The position numbers and the translations under genes were made by a program. This document shows positions 8,749-15,965 of a DNA stretch of 64,000 nucleotides, one piece after another. Numbering within the stretch: the stretch's first letter is position 1; every line of letters starts with the position of its first letter. Source of the stretch: Dolomitihabitans soli. Its GTDB lineage: Bacteria; Actinomycetota; Actinomycetes; Streptosporangiales; Streptosporangiaceae. The stretch spans positions 343,335 through 407,334 of the forward strand of contig NZ_JAKNTW010000010.1 of NCBI RefSeq assembly GCF_022213955.1. Direction: 5' to 3'. The notes beneath the pieces were generated by a model. The model was not told the DNA's origin, searched no databases, and saw only the letters and a list, made by a program, of their open reading frames with translations.

Positions 8749-9624
8749 ATGTTGGATGTAGTGCGGCTACGCGTCCTCGTGGCGGTGGCCAGGAACCGGT
8801 CGGTGACGGCGGCGGCCCGCGAGTTGCACTACTCGCAACCCTCGGTCAGTCACCATCTGGCCCGCCTGGAGGCCGAGACGGGCGCGAAACTGGTCCAGCG
8901 GGCGGGACGGGGCATCCGGCTCACCGAGGCGGGCAAACTGCTCGCCGAACGGGCCACCGAGATCATCGGCCGGCTCGACACCGCGGAGCAGGAACTGGCC
9001 GCCCACGTCGGCCTCAGATCCGGCCGCGTACGGCTGGCCGCGTTCCCCTCGGCGCTCGGCACCTTCGTCCCCGGCGCGGCCGTACTGCTGGCCGGGGAGC
9101 ACCCCGGGCTGGCGCTGGAGTTGTCGGAGGCCGAGCCCCCGGAGGCGCTGCGCATGCTCAGGGCCGGTTACGTGGACGTCGCGGTGATCTTCCGCTACGA
9201 CGAGACGGCCCCGGAGGAGAACGGCATCCGCCTCACCCACCTCCTCGACGACCCCAGCCACCTGATCACCCCGCCCGGACACGCCCCCGGAGACCTCGCG
9301 GCCCACGCGGCCGAACGGTGGATCGGCGGCTGCGACCGTTGCCGGAGCCACCTGCTCGACCTGTGCGAGGAGGCGGGCTTCGAACCGTCCGTCGCCTACA
9401 CGACCGACGATTACGTGGCGGTCCAGGCGATGGTCGCGGCCGGCCTGGGGGTCACCGTCCTGCCCGGCCTGGCCCTCGCCGCCCACCGCCACCCCGACGT
9501 CCTCAGCACCGAACTGCCCGGCGGATCCCGCCACATCCTGGCCGCCGCCTACGGCGACCCGCCCGATCCCCCCGCCACCACCGCCCTGCTGACCGCCCTC
9601 CGCAAAGCCGCCAACGACTTGTGA
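8749..9624 (+). CDS. LysR-family transcriptional regulator
   Basis: LysR-type regulator of 291 residues. The winged-helix DNA-binding domain is at residues 1-60 (LHYSQPSVSHHLARLEAETG), followed by a linker helix and a substrate-binding domain (about 90-285) that would sense a small effector. It is transcribed away from the cysteine-dioxygenase-like gene, so it probably controls that gene. The 75-bp gap is AT-richer than its surroundings and holds ATGCCTAAGTTCAGGATATT (8710-8729), a candidate imperfect dyad. Effector unknown. Confidence 0.9.
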   Translation: MLDVVRLRVLVAVARNRSVTAAARELHYSQPSVSHHLARLEAETGAKLVQRAGRGIRLTEAGKLLAERATEIIGRLDTAEQELAAHVGLRSGRVRLAAFPSALGTFVPGAAVLLAGEHPGLALELSEAEPPEALRMLRAGYVDVAVIFRYDETAPEENGIRLTHLLDDPSHLITPPGHAPGDLAAHAAERWIGGCDRCRSHLLDLCEEAGFEPSVAYTTDDYVAVQAMVAAGLGVTVLPGLALAAHRHPDVLSTELPGGSRHILAAAYGDPPDPPATTALLTALRKAANDL

Positions 9625-9705
9625 CCGCGCTGGGCGGTAGTGACCAGATTCAGCATCGCCGTCGAGTGCCAGATCGACCGAGGATGGACTGTGATTGTTG
9701 AGATT

Positions 9706-9733
9706 GCCGGTTCGAATCCGGCCGGGCCCTCCA
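9706..9733 (+). other. tRNA 3'-end-like fragment with CCA
   Basis: A perfect T-arm (GCCGG, loop TTCGAAT, CCGGC; 9706-9722) is followed by CGGGCCC, a discriminator T and CCA ending at 9733, exactly as in the 3' end of a tRNA gene. No matching acceptor 5' strand, D-arm or well-paired anticodon arm lies upstream; the best placed anticodon loop (9689-9695, CTGTGAT) has an unpaired stem. I read it as a remnant, not a working tRNA. Confidence 0.55.
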
Positions 9734-9736
9734 CGC

Positions 9737-9750
9737 GGGCCCGTGGCTCA
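9737..9750 (+). other. tRNA 5'-end-like fragment at the TnpB element border
   Basis: GGGCCCGTGGCTCA looks like the first 14 bases of a tRNA (acceptor strand, TG, start of the D-arm). It pairs with the CGGGCCC of the 3' fragment only 3 bp before it, although GGGCCC is self-complementary, so the pairing alone proves little. Directly after it comes the right end of the IS200/IS605 element. It may be the start of a tRNA interrupted by that element. Confidence 0.4.
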
Positions 9751-9759
9751 GTGACTCCT

Positions 9760-9779
9760 CCCCCCCGTAAACGAGGTGG
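9760..9779 (-). ncRNA. 3' hairpin of the predicted TnpB omega-RNA / element right end
   Basis: On the element strand CCACCTCG pairs with CGGGGGGG around a TTTA loop (six Watson-Crick pairs, one G-U, one mismatch), followed by GGAGGAGTCAC at the element border. TnpB omega-RNAs end in this kind of structure, and the guide is the DNA just outside the border. The transcript start cannot be seen, so only the terminal hairpin is marked. Confidence 0.5.
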
Positions 9780-9786
9780 CTTCTCG

Positions 9787-11016
9787 CTAGGCCGCTAGTG
9801 CGGCTTTGCGGAGGACCAGCCCGGCCCTCTTGACGTTGGTCGCCCCGACGACGTCTGCGTTGGCGGTATAACCACACCGGACGCAGACGAAGTCGGCTTG
9901 GGTGGTGCGGTTCTCGCCGCTGATGTGCCCGCATTCAGGTGCGGGGCAGGTGCGGGAGGTGTTGGCGGGGTTGACCGGGATCAACTCTCGACCGGCGCTT
10001 TCAGCCTTGTGCATGAGGATGCCCAGGAACACCCCCCAACCCGCGTCCAGGATGCTCTTGTTGAGCCCGGCCTTGGCCGCCGCGCCGTTGGGCAGGTAGA
10101 CCCCGGCCTGCCCGGGGTCGGGCTTCGACTTCGGGGCCTTGGTCATGTTGCGGATCGGGAGTGCTTCGACCGCGATGAAGTCCGCGCCCCGGACCAGGCT
10201 CAGCGCGGTCTTGTGCGCGTGGTCGAGGCGTTGCCGGGCAACCTTGCGGTGGATTCTCCCGATCTTCTGGGCGGCCTTCTTCCGGCGGGTGGAGCCGCGT
10301 TTCGTCCGGGCGTAGGCCTGCTGTGCGGCGGCCAGTTCCCCACTCGCGGTTTTCAGATACCGGGGATTGGGGATGTGCCCGCGCTCATCGGTGACGCCCT
10401 CGACCGGCTCGGTCAGGGTGGCGAAGTGGACGACGCCCATGTCCACGCCGACCTCGCGGCCGGTCGCGGGGAGCGGCACGGTGGGCACATCGTCACAGGA
10501 GAGGATGACATACCAGCGGCCGGCCTCGCGTTTCACTTCGACGGTCTTCACCCGCCCGGCCCTCTCGCGGTGCTGGTGAACCCGGACATGCCCGACGCCT
10601 TGGACACGGACGTAGGTCGCGGCCGGGTGGTGGGGCTGGGAGTCCCAGCGCGCCCCGTCGCCTTCGACCAGGGTGACCGTGTCGAACCAGCCCCGGCCTT
10701 TGAATCGCGGGTAGCCGGGCGTCTCGCCTGCCCTGACTCGGCGGAAGAAGGAGTCGAACGCCCGGTTCAGGCGGCGGAGCGTCTGCTGCTGGGAGGTGAA
10801 CGACCACCGGCCCTGCCCCTCGGGATCGGTGTTGCGGATCTCCTTGAGCTGGGCGGACTGGTCGCAGTACCGGATCGAGACCTTCGCGCGCCGGTAGGCC
10901 TCGCGGCGTTCCTCCAGCGCGGCGTTGTACAACGCCCGGTGGTCGCCGAGCATCGCGGCCAGCGCGATCTCCTGGTGCCGGGTCGGCCGGAGCAGAAACT
11001 TGAACGACCTACGCAC
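9787..11016 (-). CDS. tnpB: TnpB RNA-guided endonuclease
   Basis: TnpB of 409 residues, from a GTG start at 11016 (VRRSFKFLLRPT, a typical TnpB beginning) that overlaps the tnpA stop by 8 bp. The RuvC nuclease residues look intact: Asp near 192 (VGVDMGVVHF), Glu near 284 (AVEALPIRN) and Asp near 388 (NADVVGATN). A zinc ribbon (CPAPECG ... CVRCG) lies just before the last Asp. TnpB is guided by an omega-RNA from the element right end and cuts DNA next to a TAM sequence, helping the element persist. Nothing suggests inactivation. Confidence 0.92.
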   Translation of the reverse strand: MRRSFKFLLRPTRHQEIALAAMLGDHRALYNAALEERREAYRRAKVSIRYCDQSAQLKEIRNTDPEGQGRWSFTSQQQTLRRLNRAFDSFFRRVRAGETPGYPRFKGRGWFDTVTLVEGDGARWDSQPHHPAATYVRVQGVGHVRVHQHRERAGRVKTVEVKREAGRWYVILSCDDVPTVPLPATGREVGVDMGVVHFATLTEPVEGVTDERGHIPNPRYLKTASGELAAAQQAYARTKRGSTRRKKAAQKIGRIHRKVARQRLDHAHKTALSLVRGADFIAVEALPIRNMTKAPKSKPDPGQAGVYLPNGAAAKAGLNKSILDAGWGVFLGILMHKAESAGRELIPVNPANTSRTCPAPECGHISGENRTTQADFVCVRCGYTANADVVGATNVKRAGLVLRKAALAA

Positions 11017-11449
11017 GCCCCACCGCCCCCGGCCCGGCCACCCTCTTGGGAACCTTCTCGTCCTGGGTCTCGATGTAGCGCTGCACGGTCGTGGCGGAGA
11101 CCGTGCCCACCGACGCGACGAAGTACGATCGCGACCACAAGGTGGGGAGCTGGGAACGCAGGTGCGGGAACTCCTCCCGCAGGACATGCGAGGTGTAGCC
11201 CTTGAACTGGTTCGCCACATACGACGGCGAGTTCTTCGGGTGCGCCTTGACGAACAGGTACACGTGGTCGGGCATCACCTCAAGGGCGACGATCTCCCAG
11301 CCGTGTTCGGCGGCCTTGACGCGGATCAACTCCTCCAGCCGGGTCTTCACCCGGCCGTCCAGGACACGGCGACGGTACTTGGGGCACCACACCACGTGGT
11401 AGCCCAAGTCGTACGCTGCTCCCGGAGAGGTTCGCACCTGACGAGCCAC
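11009..11449 (-). CDS. tnpA: IS200/IS605 TnpA (Y1 transposase), altered HUH motif
   Basis: Y1 single-strand transposase of 146 residues. The family core is present (YHVVWCPKYRRRVL) and the nucleophilic Tyr is at about 125 (TVQRYIETQ). The metal-binding HUH motif, normally His-hydrophobic-His, reads His62-Val63-Tyr64 (PDHVYLF): the second His is replaced by Tyr, encoded by TAC where CAC would give His. This may lower or abolish transposition while TnpB stays intact. The start lies 8 bp inside the left-end hairpin. Confidence 0.9.
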   Translation of the reverse strand: MARQVRTSPGAAYDLGYHVVWCPKYRRRVLDGRVKTRLEELIRVKAAEHGWEIVALEVMPDHVYLFVKAHPKNSPSYVANQFKGYTSHVLREEFPHLRSQLPTLWSRSYFVASVGTVSATTVQRYIETQDEKVPKRVAGPGAVGRA

Positions 11450-11456
11450 GCGATCA

Positions 11457-11479
11457 TTATAAGCCTGTCACTCTTATAA
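11457..11479. repeat. left-end hairpin of the IS200/IS605 element
   Basis: TTATAAG (11457-11463) pairs perfectly with CTTATAA (11473-11479) across a 9-nt loop, 8 bp upstream of the tnpA start. TnpA of this family recognises such subterminal hairpins in single-stranded DNA. Confidence 0.65.
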
Positions 11480-11484
11480 CTGAA

Positions 11485-11919
11485 GAGGTGGCAAAGCGAG
11501 GGCTCCAACCTGCGGCTTAAGGCACGCTCAGGCCCAGGGGGCCTTCCCGCTGGGCATTCCCCGTCGCCTAAAGGCGACGGTCCCCTGCCTTCGACCTGAT
11601 GACAGAGCGCACATCGTGAGGACTGATCCGCCCTCTTAAACGTGCTGGCACCGCACATGGCGGCACCATCAAGGCCCCCCGGCTTGGGTGGTCCGGGGGG
11701 GCCGCTCCTTTTGCCGGGGAAATCGGCAGCCTCACAGATCGAACGCGACCAGCGGTGCACCGGTCCTTGGCTACTCCGGCGTTGGCGCATCTCCTGGGAT
11801 GGGTCAGTGGGTGGTGTCTCGGCGACCGGCCTGCCGGGTCAACGGTGATCGTCCCGCATGCGGGAACCAGGGTGTTCGCCTCCGGCGCGCTCGGGTCGTT
11901 CCACAGGTGCCCCCACAAA
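11485..11919. other. gene-free stretch with strong hairpins between the IS element and the HD gene
   Basis: About 435 bp without a credible gene. Besides the TTTA-loop stem at 11561 it holds a GC-rich stem (GGCCCCCCGG at 11673 with CCGGGGGGGCC near 11693-11703), which would lie downstream of the HD gene and may terminate it, and a perfect 14-bp palindrome TCCCGCATGCGGGA at 11852-11865. Short open frames here have no recognisable content. Confidence 0.5.
11561..11580. repeat. perfect TTTA-loop hairpin, possible relic of a second TnpB element end
   Basis: CCGTCGCC - TAAA - GGCGACGG is an 8-bp perfect stem with a four-base loop, read with a TTTA loop on the minus strand and followed there by GGGGAATG. 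The form is close to the right-end hairpin of the nearby TnpB element. It lies about 80 bp outside that element in a gene-free stretch. A transcription terminator is the alternative. Confidence 0.4.
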
Positions 11920-12501
11920 TCAGTCTCCGCTGAGGACGCGCGTCATCCACTCCAGCGATCCGGTACTGAGCGCCTCGTCCGCGATCGCCTTGGCCGACGC
12001 CGTCTGGAGAGCGGCCAGTGAGCTGTCGATCCACGGCTGCACGTTCTGGTGGCCCTGCTCGCGGTATTCGACGGCCTGAATCAGGCACTCCAGCTTGTCG
12101 GCGTCACGGGCGCAGACGGCTTCGAGGCTGGCCTTCGCCTCGTACTCACCGACCGCCCCCGTCACCATCTCCGCCACTGGCGTGGGGATGCCGCGCACCT
12201 GGTCGGCGGTCACCTGCTCGTTCGGGGCGGCCTTCAGATAGCGCTTGCCGATGTATGGGATGTCGGTGATCCGAGTCTCCTGTGTGTCATGGAACAAGCT
12301 CATAAATGCCGCACGCTCGGGGTTCCCACCCTCCAGTGCCGCCACCACACTGGCGATGACCGCAGTCCGGAAGGAATGGTCAGCGATACTCTCCGGATCT
12401 CGCACTCCCGCCACCAGCCACCCGGTGCGCTTGTACCGCTTCAGCAGGCCCACCTCGTACAGCAGGCCCGTCAGCCTGGCCAGTTCCTCCGCCACGAACA
12501 A
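11920..12501 (-). CDS. HD-domain phosphohydrolase (HD_3, YfbR-like)
   Basis: HD-family hydrolase of 193 residues with a complete metal site: His42 (ADHSFR), His71-Asp72 (SLFHDTQETRITDIP) and Asp133 (ARDADKLE). The TRITDIPY segment is typical of the HD_3/YfbR group, whose members dephosphorylate deoxynucleoside monophosphates; the substrate here is not known. It starts 6 bp after the stop of the XRE-type regulator, so the two form one unit. A piece of this gene (codons for about residues 109-136) is present again as a degraded copy at 14884-14968. Confidence 0.85.
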   Translation of the reverse strand: MFVAEELARLTGLLYEVGLLKRYKRTGWLVAGVRDPESIADHSFRTAVIASVVAALEGGNPERAAFMSLFHDTQETRITDIPYIGKRYLKAAPNEQVTADQVRGIPTPVAEMVTGAVGEYEAKASLEAVCARDADKLECLIQAVEYREQGHQNVQPWIDSSLAALQTASAKAIADEALSTGSLEWMTRVLSGD

Positions 12502-12507
12502 TGTCTC

Positions 12508-13650
12508 CTACCTTTGGTGGATGATGCGCAGAGCGTAAAGGATCGCTCCCAACTCCCGCTGAGACTGCTGGGACACAGCGGCCTCGTCCAGCACCCGGCC
12601 GGCCGCTGCCCAAAGACTTTCCACACTGTGTGAGTCCAGCGCCGAGGGCCGTAACATGACCAGTGCCCACAGCGTGTGCACCACCACATCAACATACGGG
12701 TTCGCGGAGTACAGCCTGTCGATCAGGTGTCGAAGCAGTGCAGTCCCACGCCACGCGTCTGGGCTCAACTCGACCATGAACGTATCAACCAGTTGCGGGT
12801 CGCTAACCTCACCGAGCCAGTAAGCCCAATAGTTGAGATTCGCCACTTCACAGACCTCGTCGACCAGGCGGGTCTGGATGAAATGCTGCAATCCTTCCCG
12901 GTCTCCGATCCGCGCGAGCGAGTGCGCACCGGAGCGGACCACTGCCCACGCGGGTGTCCATTCACCGGCCCGGCCCATCCGGCGCACCTCGGCACGTTGG
13001 GTGGCCACGAGCCATTCGGCGGTATCGCTGCCCTCGTCGAAGCTGGCTACGTAATGCGCCTGGCGACGTAGGAGCATGCCGTCCACGCGCTTCGTGTCGG
13101 CCCGCTCTGCTGCTTTCTTCAGGTGGTCGAAGAAGTGCTCGTGTTCCTCAGGCAAGAGAGTAGGGAACGCAGCTACCGGTCCTCGACGACTCGCAGGACG
13201 GCCCGCTCCGGTCAGAGATGACGGCGGGATCTTGGTGAACGGCCACGCCACCAACTCCGTGGACGGGCGCGTGATCACCCACGATGCGAGCGGATGGTCA
13301 GCGCTGGAAGTATCCCCAGGTTCGGCGCTGAGTACGTAGCCGATGAACCTATCCGCCTCAAGAGCCATGTCGAGCTGAGACAGCAAGCGGGGGGACGCAC
13401 CGAGCCGTAGGAGCGAAGACCGCAAGGAAAGGTAGTTCCCTGTCGCAATGGCCATGAGTGGCCGACGGCTGGACTCCCAGCCCTGCACTGTCGTGGGATC
13501 GATCGCCAACCGTTCCGCGAAATCTTCTTGAGTCACCCCAACCGACTCACGGATGACCTTGAGCACGTACCCGGAGATACGACCTTCACGGGCATGATTG
13601 CCAGAACCCCGACCGACAGTCAGAGTTCCCGGGCCACGAAACGCAATCAA
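12508..13650 (-). CDS. XRE-type helix-turn-helix regulator with large C-terminal domain
   Basis: Protein of 380 residues. A helix-turn-helix of the Cro/C1 type occupies about residues 27-75 (VTQEDFAERLAIDPTTVQGWE); the remaining 300 residues are helical, possibly a degenerate TPR-like sensor, and I cannot name the domain. The TTG start is preceded by GAGGTGG. It is coupled to the HD phosphohydrolase 6 bp downstream. The pairing suggests the regulator controls, or responds to the product of, the HD enzyme. Lower GC than flanking metabolic genes suggests an accessory region. Confidence 0.8.
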   Translation of the reverse strand: MIAFRGPGTLTVGRGSGNHAREGRISGYVLKVIRESVGVTQEDFAERLAIDPTTVQGWESSRRPLMAIATGNYLSLRSSLLRLGASPRLLSQLDMALEADRFIGYVLSAEPGDTSSADHPLASWVITRPSTELVAWPFTKIPPSSLTGAGRPASRRGPVAAFPTLLPEEHEHFFDHLKKAAERADTKRVDGMLLRRQAHYVASFDEGSDTAEWLVATQRAEVRRMGRAGEWTPAWAVVRSGAHSLARIGDREGLQHFIQTRLVDEVCEVANLNYWAYWLGEVSDPQLVDTFMVELSPDAWRGTALLRHLIDRLYSANPYVDVVVHTLWALVMLRPSALDSHSVESLWAAAGRVLDEAAVSQQSQRELGAILYALRIIHQR

Positions 13651-13854
13651 AGCTGACCACCTCTACCTGAACTCGTACTCGCGGTCAGTTCTGGGGCGGC
13701 TGCGCCGACCATAGCGTTGCCATCAGCGAATTGAACGCTACTCCTCAGGGCCGGTGTGGTGGGGCCATTCTTCCCTTCGGTGGAAACAGGTGGACCCGCC
13801 GAGACGAAGCGATTCGCCTGGCATGCCCTTGATCGCACACTGGAGGTGCGCATT

Positions 13855-14127
13855 ATGCATCGCTATAGAAAAGCGCAGCACACGGTCGGCACCTGGCGAA
13901 TGATCGCTACCCACCAGAAATTCGGCTCCTACAGCAAGGCCCTTGCCACGCATCTCGACATGATCGAGCCAGGCTGGGTCATCTGGTACGGCGTGGCGTC
14001 CAGTCGCTTCTTCGCCATCCCCGCGTGGAACTGCCAGGGTCTGCTGATCGTGCAGGCGGACAGCGCCGGGGAACTCGTCGAACAGATGCGGGCGGTAGAG
14101 GACGGAAGCCGGGCGCTGATCCGGTGA
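13855..14127 (+). CDS. small conserved protein of unknown function, first of three
   Basis: Unknown 90-residue soluble protein. The start is ATG 13855 (MHRYRKAQHTVGTWRM), chosen because GGAGG lies 8 bases upstream (13842-13846); an in-frame ATG 33 codons earlier has none. No domain is recognised. The next gene starts within its stop codon (GTGA), so the pair is translationally coupled. Divergent from the XRE/HD pair across 204 bp. Confidence 0.65.
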   Translation: MHRYRKAQHTVGTWRMIATHQKFGSYSKALATHLDMIEPGWVIWYGVASSRFFAIPAWNCQGLLIVQADSAGELVEQMRAVEDGSRALIR

Positions 14128-14450
14128 GCGGTCACAGCGAATTCCTCTACGTCTTGGCAAGCCAAGACGCGTGGACACCTCCCCGGGACACACGGACGAT
14201 TTACGTGTGGGACGCTGACAACGGCCACGGACGCAGGCGCTCCGGCGTCACCGGCTTCCGTCACCGCGCGGTCCTCGACCTGTTTCAGACCATGTGCGGT
14301 ATGCCCGATCGAGGCGCCGCCGGAACACTCCGCGCGGCCATGCTCGACTGTGTCTCCCGTGCCCCGCTTTACATCTATAGCCCGGTGCTGATGCGCATGG
14401 GGCGTGATGAACGCACCGGCGGCATACTCGTCGAAGGTGGCGACGTCTGA
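14124..14450 (+). CDS. small protein of unknown function, second of three
   Basis: Unknown protein of 108 residues from a GTG start at 14124 that overlaps the previous stop by 4 bp. It begins VSGHSEFLYVLASQD and contains YVWDADNGHGRR; no catalytic motif is clear. Its stop overlaps the next ATG (TGATG). Tight coupling on both sides supports it as a gene, more so than its composition does. Confidence 0.6.
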   Translation: MSGHSEFLYVLASQDAWTPPRDTRTIYVWDADNGHGRRRSGVTGFRHRAVLDLFQTMCGMPDRGAAGTLRAAMLDCVSRAPLYIYSPVLMRMGRDERTGGILVEGGDV

Positions 14451-14827
14451 TGGACTCCCAGGGCAGGCCAAGTGCCTCTTCTGCCGCTTGGCTGCCGCAT
14501 CCGTACGAGGACGGCGAGAATGCGACGGCCCGCACGGCGCGCGAGCAATCGGGCGCGCAGACCTGCTTGCCTGCGCCATCTACATGGCAGTGTTCCGCAC
14601 TCAGCGCCATCGACGATCTGCATCGTGAAGCGCTGGCCTGCACTTACCCCGGGTGGCGGCTCTGCGTGCTGGGTGGCCTGTGGTGGGCGACCAGAATCGT
14701 GCCACCGACGTTGGAGCAGGTGCGGAGCGGTGTCCTGCACCAATTCGCTCGCCCGGATGTAATGCGACTGGGGCAGGTACTCAGCCAGCAACACGGAATA
14801 CTTACAGGTATCCGGCACATGGGATAG
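14450..14827 (+). CDS. small protein of unknown function, third of three
   Basis: Unknown protein of 125 residues. The C-terminal half has a conserved-looking phrase (YPGWRLCVLGGLWWATR) of the kind seen in many small actinobacterial proteins that accompany XRE or plasmid-type regulators; the first 50 residues are low in information. The start overlaps the previous stop by one base. Function unknown; the three genes probably act together. Confidence 0.5.
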   Translation: MDSQGRPSASSAAWLPHPYEDGENATARTAREQSGAQTCLPAPSTWQCSALSAIDDLHREALACTYPGWRLCVLGGLWWATRIVPPTLEQVRSGVLHQFARPDVMRLGQVLSQQHGILTGIRHMG

Positions 14828-14883
14828 AGCCGCACCCGCAATTCTTGCCGTATCGACGCACCTCAAATCGCCCACCGGCCGGG

Positions 14884-14968
14884 AGCTTGTCGGCGTCACG
14901 TGTGCAGATGGCTTCGAGGCTGGCCTTCTCCTCGTACTCACCGACCGCGCCGGTCACCATCTCTGCCA
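14884..14968 (-). pseudogene. degraded partial copy of the HD-hydrolase gene
   Basis: Eighty-five bases match the HD gene at 12092-12176 with seven mismatches and no gaps (78/85). The minus-strand reading AEMVTGAVGEYEEKASLE keeps the frame, but the homology stops on both sides, so the HD catalytic core is absent. It overlaps the last 31 bases of the AraC gene, marking a rearrangement junction. Confidence 0.75.
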
Positions 14969-15942
14969 GCCACTGTGTTGAGGTCATCGCTCTGGGTTCT
15001 CATTTTGCCTGGTCGCCGGTATTTGCCGGGCGCGGTGCCGTACTCCCGTTTGAAGGCGTTGGCGAAGGCGAACTCCGAGGTGTAGCCGACCTGCTGGGCC
15101 ACGGCGTTCAGGGGCGCGTCGGAGTCGCGTAGGAGCCGTGCCGCAGTGGTCAGGCGCCACCAGGTCAGGTAGGTGAGCGGCGGCTGGCCGACCAGGGCGG
15201 TGAATCGGCGGGCGAAGGCCGCACGGGAGAGCCCGGCTTGCACTCCCAGTTCCTCGACCGTCCACTGCCGGGCGGGATCGCGATGGATGCCGCCCAGAGC
15301 CGCGACGATCGCCGGGTCACCCAGCGCCGCAGCCCAGCCGGTGGCAGTGCCGTGCTCGGGCTGTTCGGCGAACCAGGCGCGCAGGATGAACAGCAGGAGC
15401 ACGTCCAGGAGGGCGGGCACGACGGCGTCGGAGCCGAGGCGGGAGTTCGCCAGCTCGCCGCCGAGGAGATCGACGGCAGCGCGGAGCTCGAGATGGTGGC
15501 CGAGCCGAGCCGGCAGGTGAACGATCTGGGGGAGGTCGTTCAGGAGTGGGTGCGCGCGGGAAGGGGCGAACTGGTAGGCGCCGCACAGGGTCACGCTGGG
15601 AACGCCTGAGCCCTGCGCCGCCGCGTCCGGAGGGAACTCCTCTCGTTGCCCGAAGTGGAGGCCGTTCTCTCCGGGGGCGCAGAAGGGTTCGGTCAAGGGG
15701 GTGGAGGGAGTGTCGGCCAGCCCGTGATCAACCCCCCGGGGAAGGAACACCACGTCTCCCGGGCCCAGCGCGATGGGGGCGCCGTCCGGAGGGAGCAGCC
15801 AGCACGTCCCTTGGAGGATCACGTGGAAGGCGGCCCCCGGCACGGACGGATAGCGCCGCCCCCACGGACCATGTCGTCGCACGCGCGCGGAGGCGGGGCG
15901 TCCAACGCGCATGGCCACGATCACGTCACTGAGCACATCCAT
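14938..15942 (-). CDS. AraC-family transcriptional regulator (cupin sensor), altered C-terminus
   Basis: AraC regulator of 334 residues from ATG 15942 (MDVLSDVIVAMRVGRP). The N-terminal cupin-like sensor spans about residues 15-175, with PGDVVFLPRGVDHGL the clearest part; two AraC helix-turn-helices lie in the C-terminal ~100 residues (AGLSRAAFARRF and VGYTSEFAFANAFKREYG). Family members usually end shortly after KYRRPG; here about 20 extra residues follow, the last ten read from the HD-gene fragment. It is divergent from the DHA2-type pump, its likely target. Confidence 0.85.
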   Translation of the reverse strand: MDVLSDVIVAMRVGRPASARVRRHGPWGRRYPSVPGAAFHVILQGTCWLLPPDGAPIALGPGDVVFLPRGVDHGLADTPSTPLTEPFCAPGENGLHFGQREEFPPDAAAQGSGVPSVTLCGAYQFAPSRAHPLLNDLPQIVHLPARLGHHLELRAAVDLLGGELANSRLGSDAVVPALLDVLLLFILRAWFAEQPEHGTATGWAAALGDPAIVAALGGIHRDPARQWTVEELGVQAGLSRAAFARRFTALVGQPPLTYLTWWRLTTAARLLRDSDAPLNAVAQQVGYTSEFAFANAFKREYGTAPGKYRRPGKMRTQSDDLNTVAGRDGDRRGR

Positions 15943-15965
15943 GAGCGGAGCATATCGCTGCATCC

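Larger units (their letters stand above)
9751..11484 (-). mobile_element. IS200/IS605-family element with tnpA and tnpB
   Basis: Element carrying a Y1 transposase gene and a tnpB gene in the same direction with an 8-bp overlap. The right end is placed at GTGAC (9751-9755, read GTCAC on the element strand), after a stem with a TTTA loop, which is the usual end of such elements. The left end lies just beyond an imperfect-palindrome hairpin at 11457-11479. The exact left cleavage site is not resolved, so the outer boundary is good to about 10-15 bp. No terminal inverted repeats or target duplication are expected in this family. Confidence 0.75.

Noticed and set aside
9549..9734. Minus-strand peptide reading PAGFEPAISTI
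   Set aside because: This is the familiar false protein produced by translating the antisense of a tRNA 3' end; it is explained by the T-arm at 9706-9722.
9706..9757. A permuted tRNA gene (3' half before 5' half)
   Set aside because: The 5' piece stops after about 14 bases at the mobile-element border, and no anticodon arm with paired stem can be made from the upstream DNA. Permuted tRNAs of this kind are also not established in bacteria.
14450..14827. Calling the third small gene (XRE/DUF397-type pair)
   Set aside because: The small protein lacks the short Trp-Arg-Ser signature of DUF397 proteins and is twice as long, so it is left unnamed.
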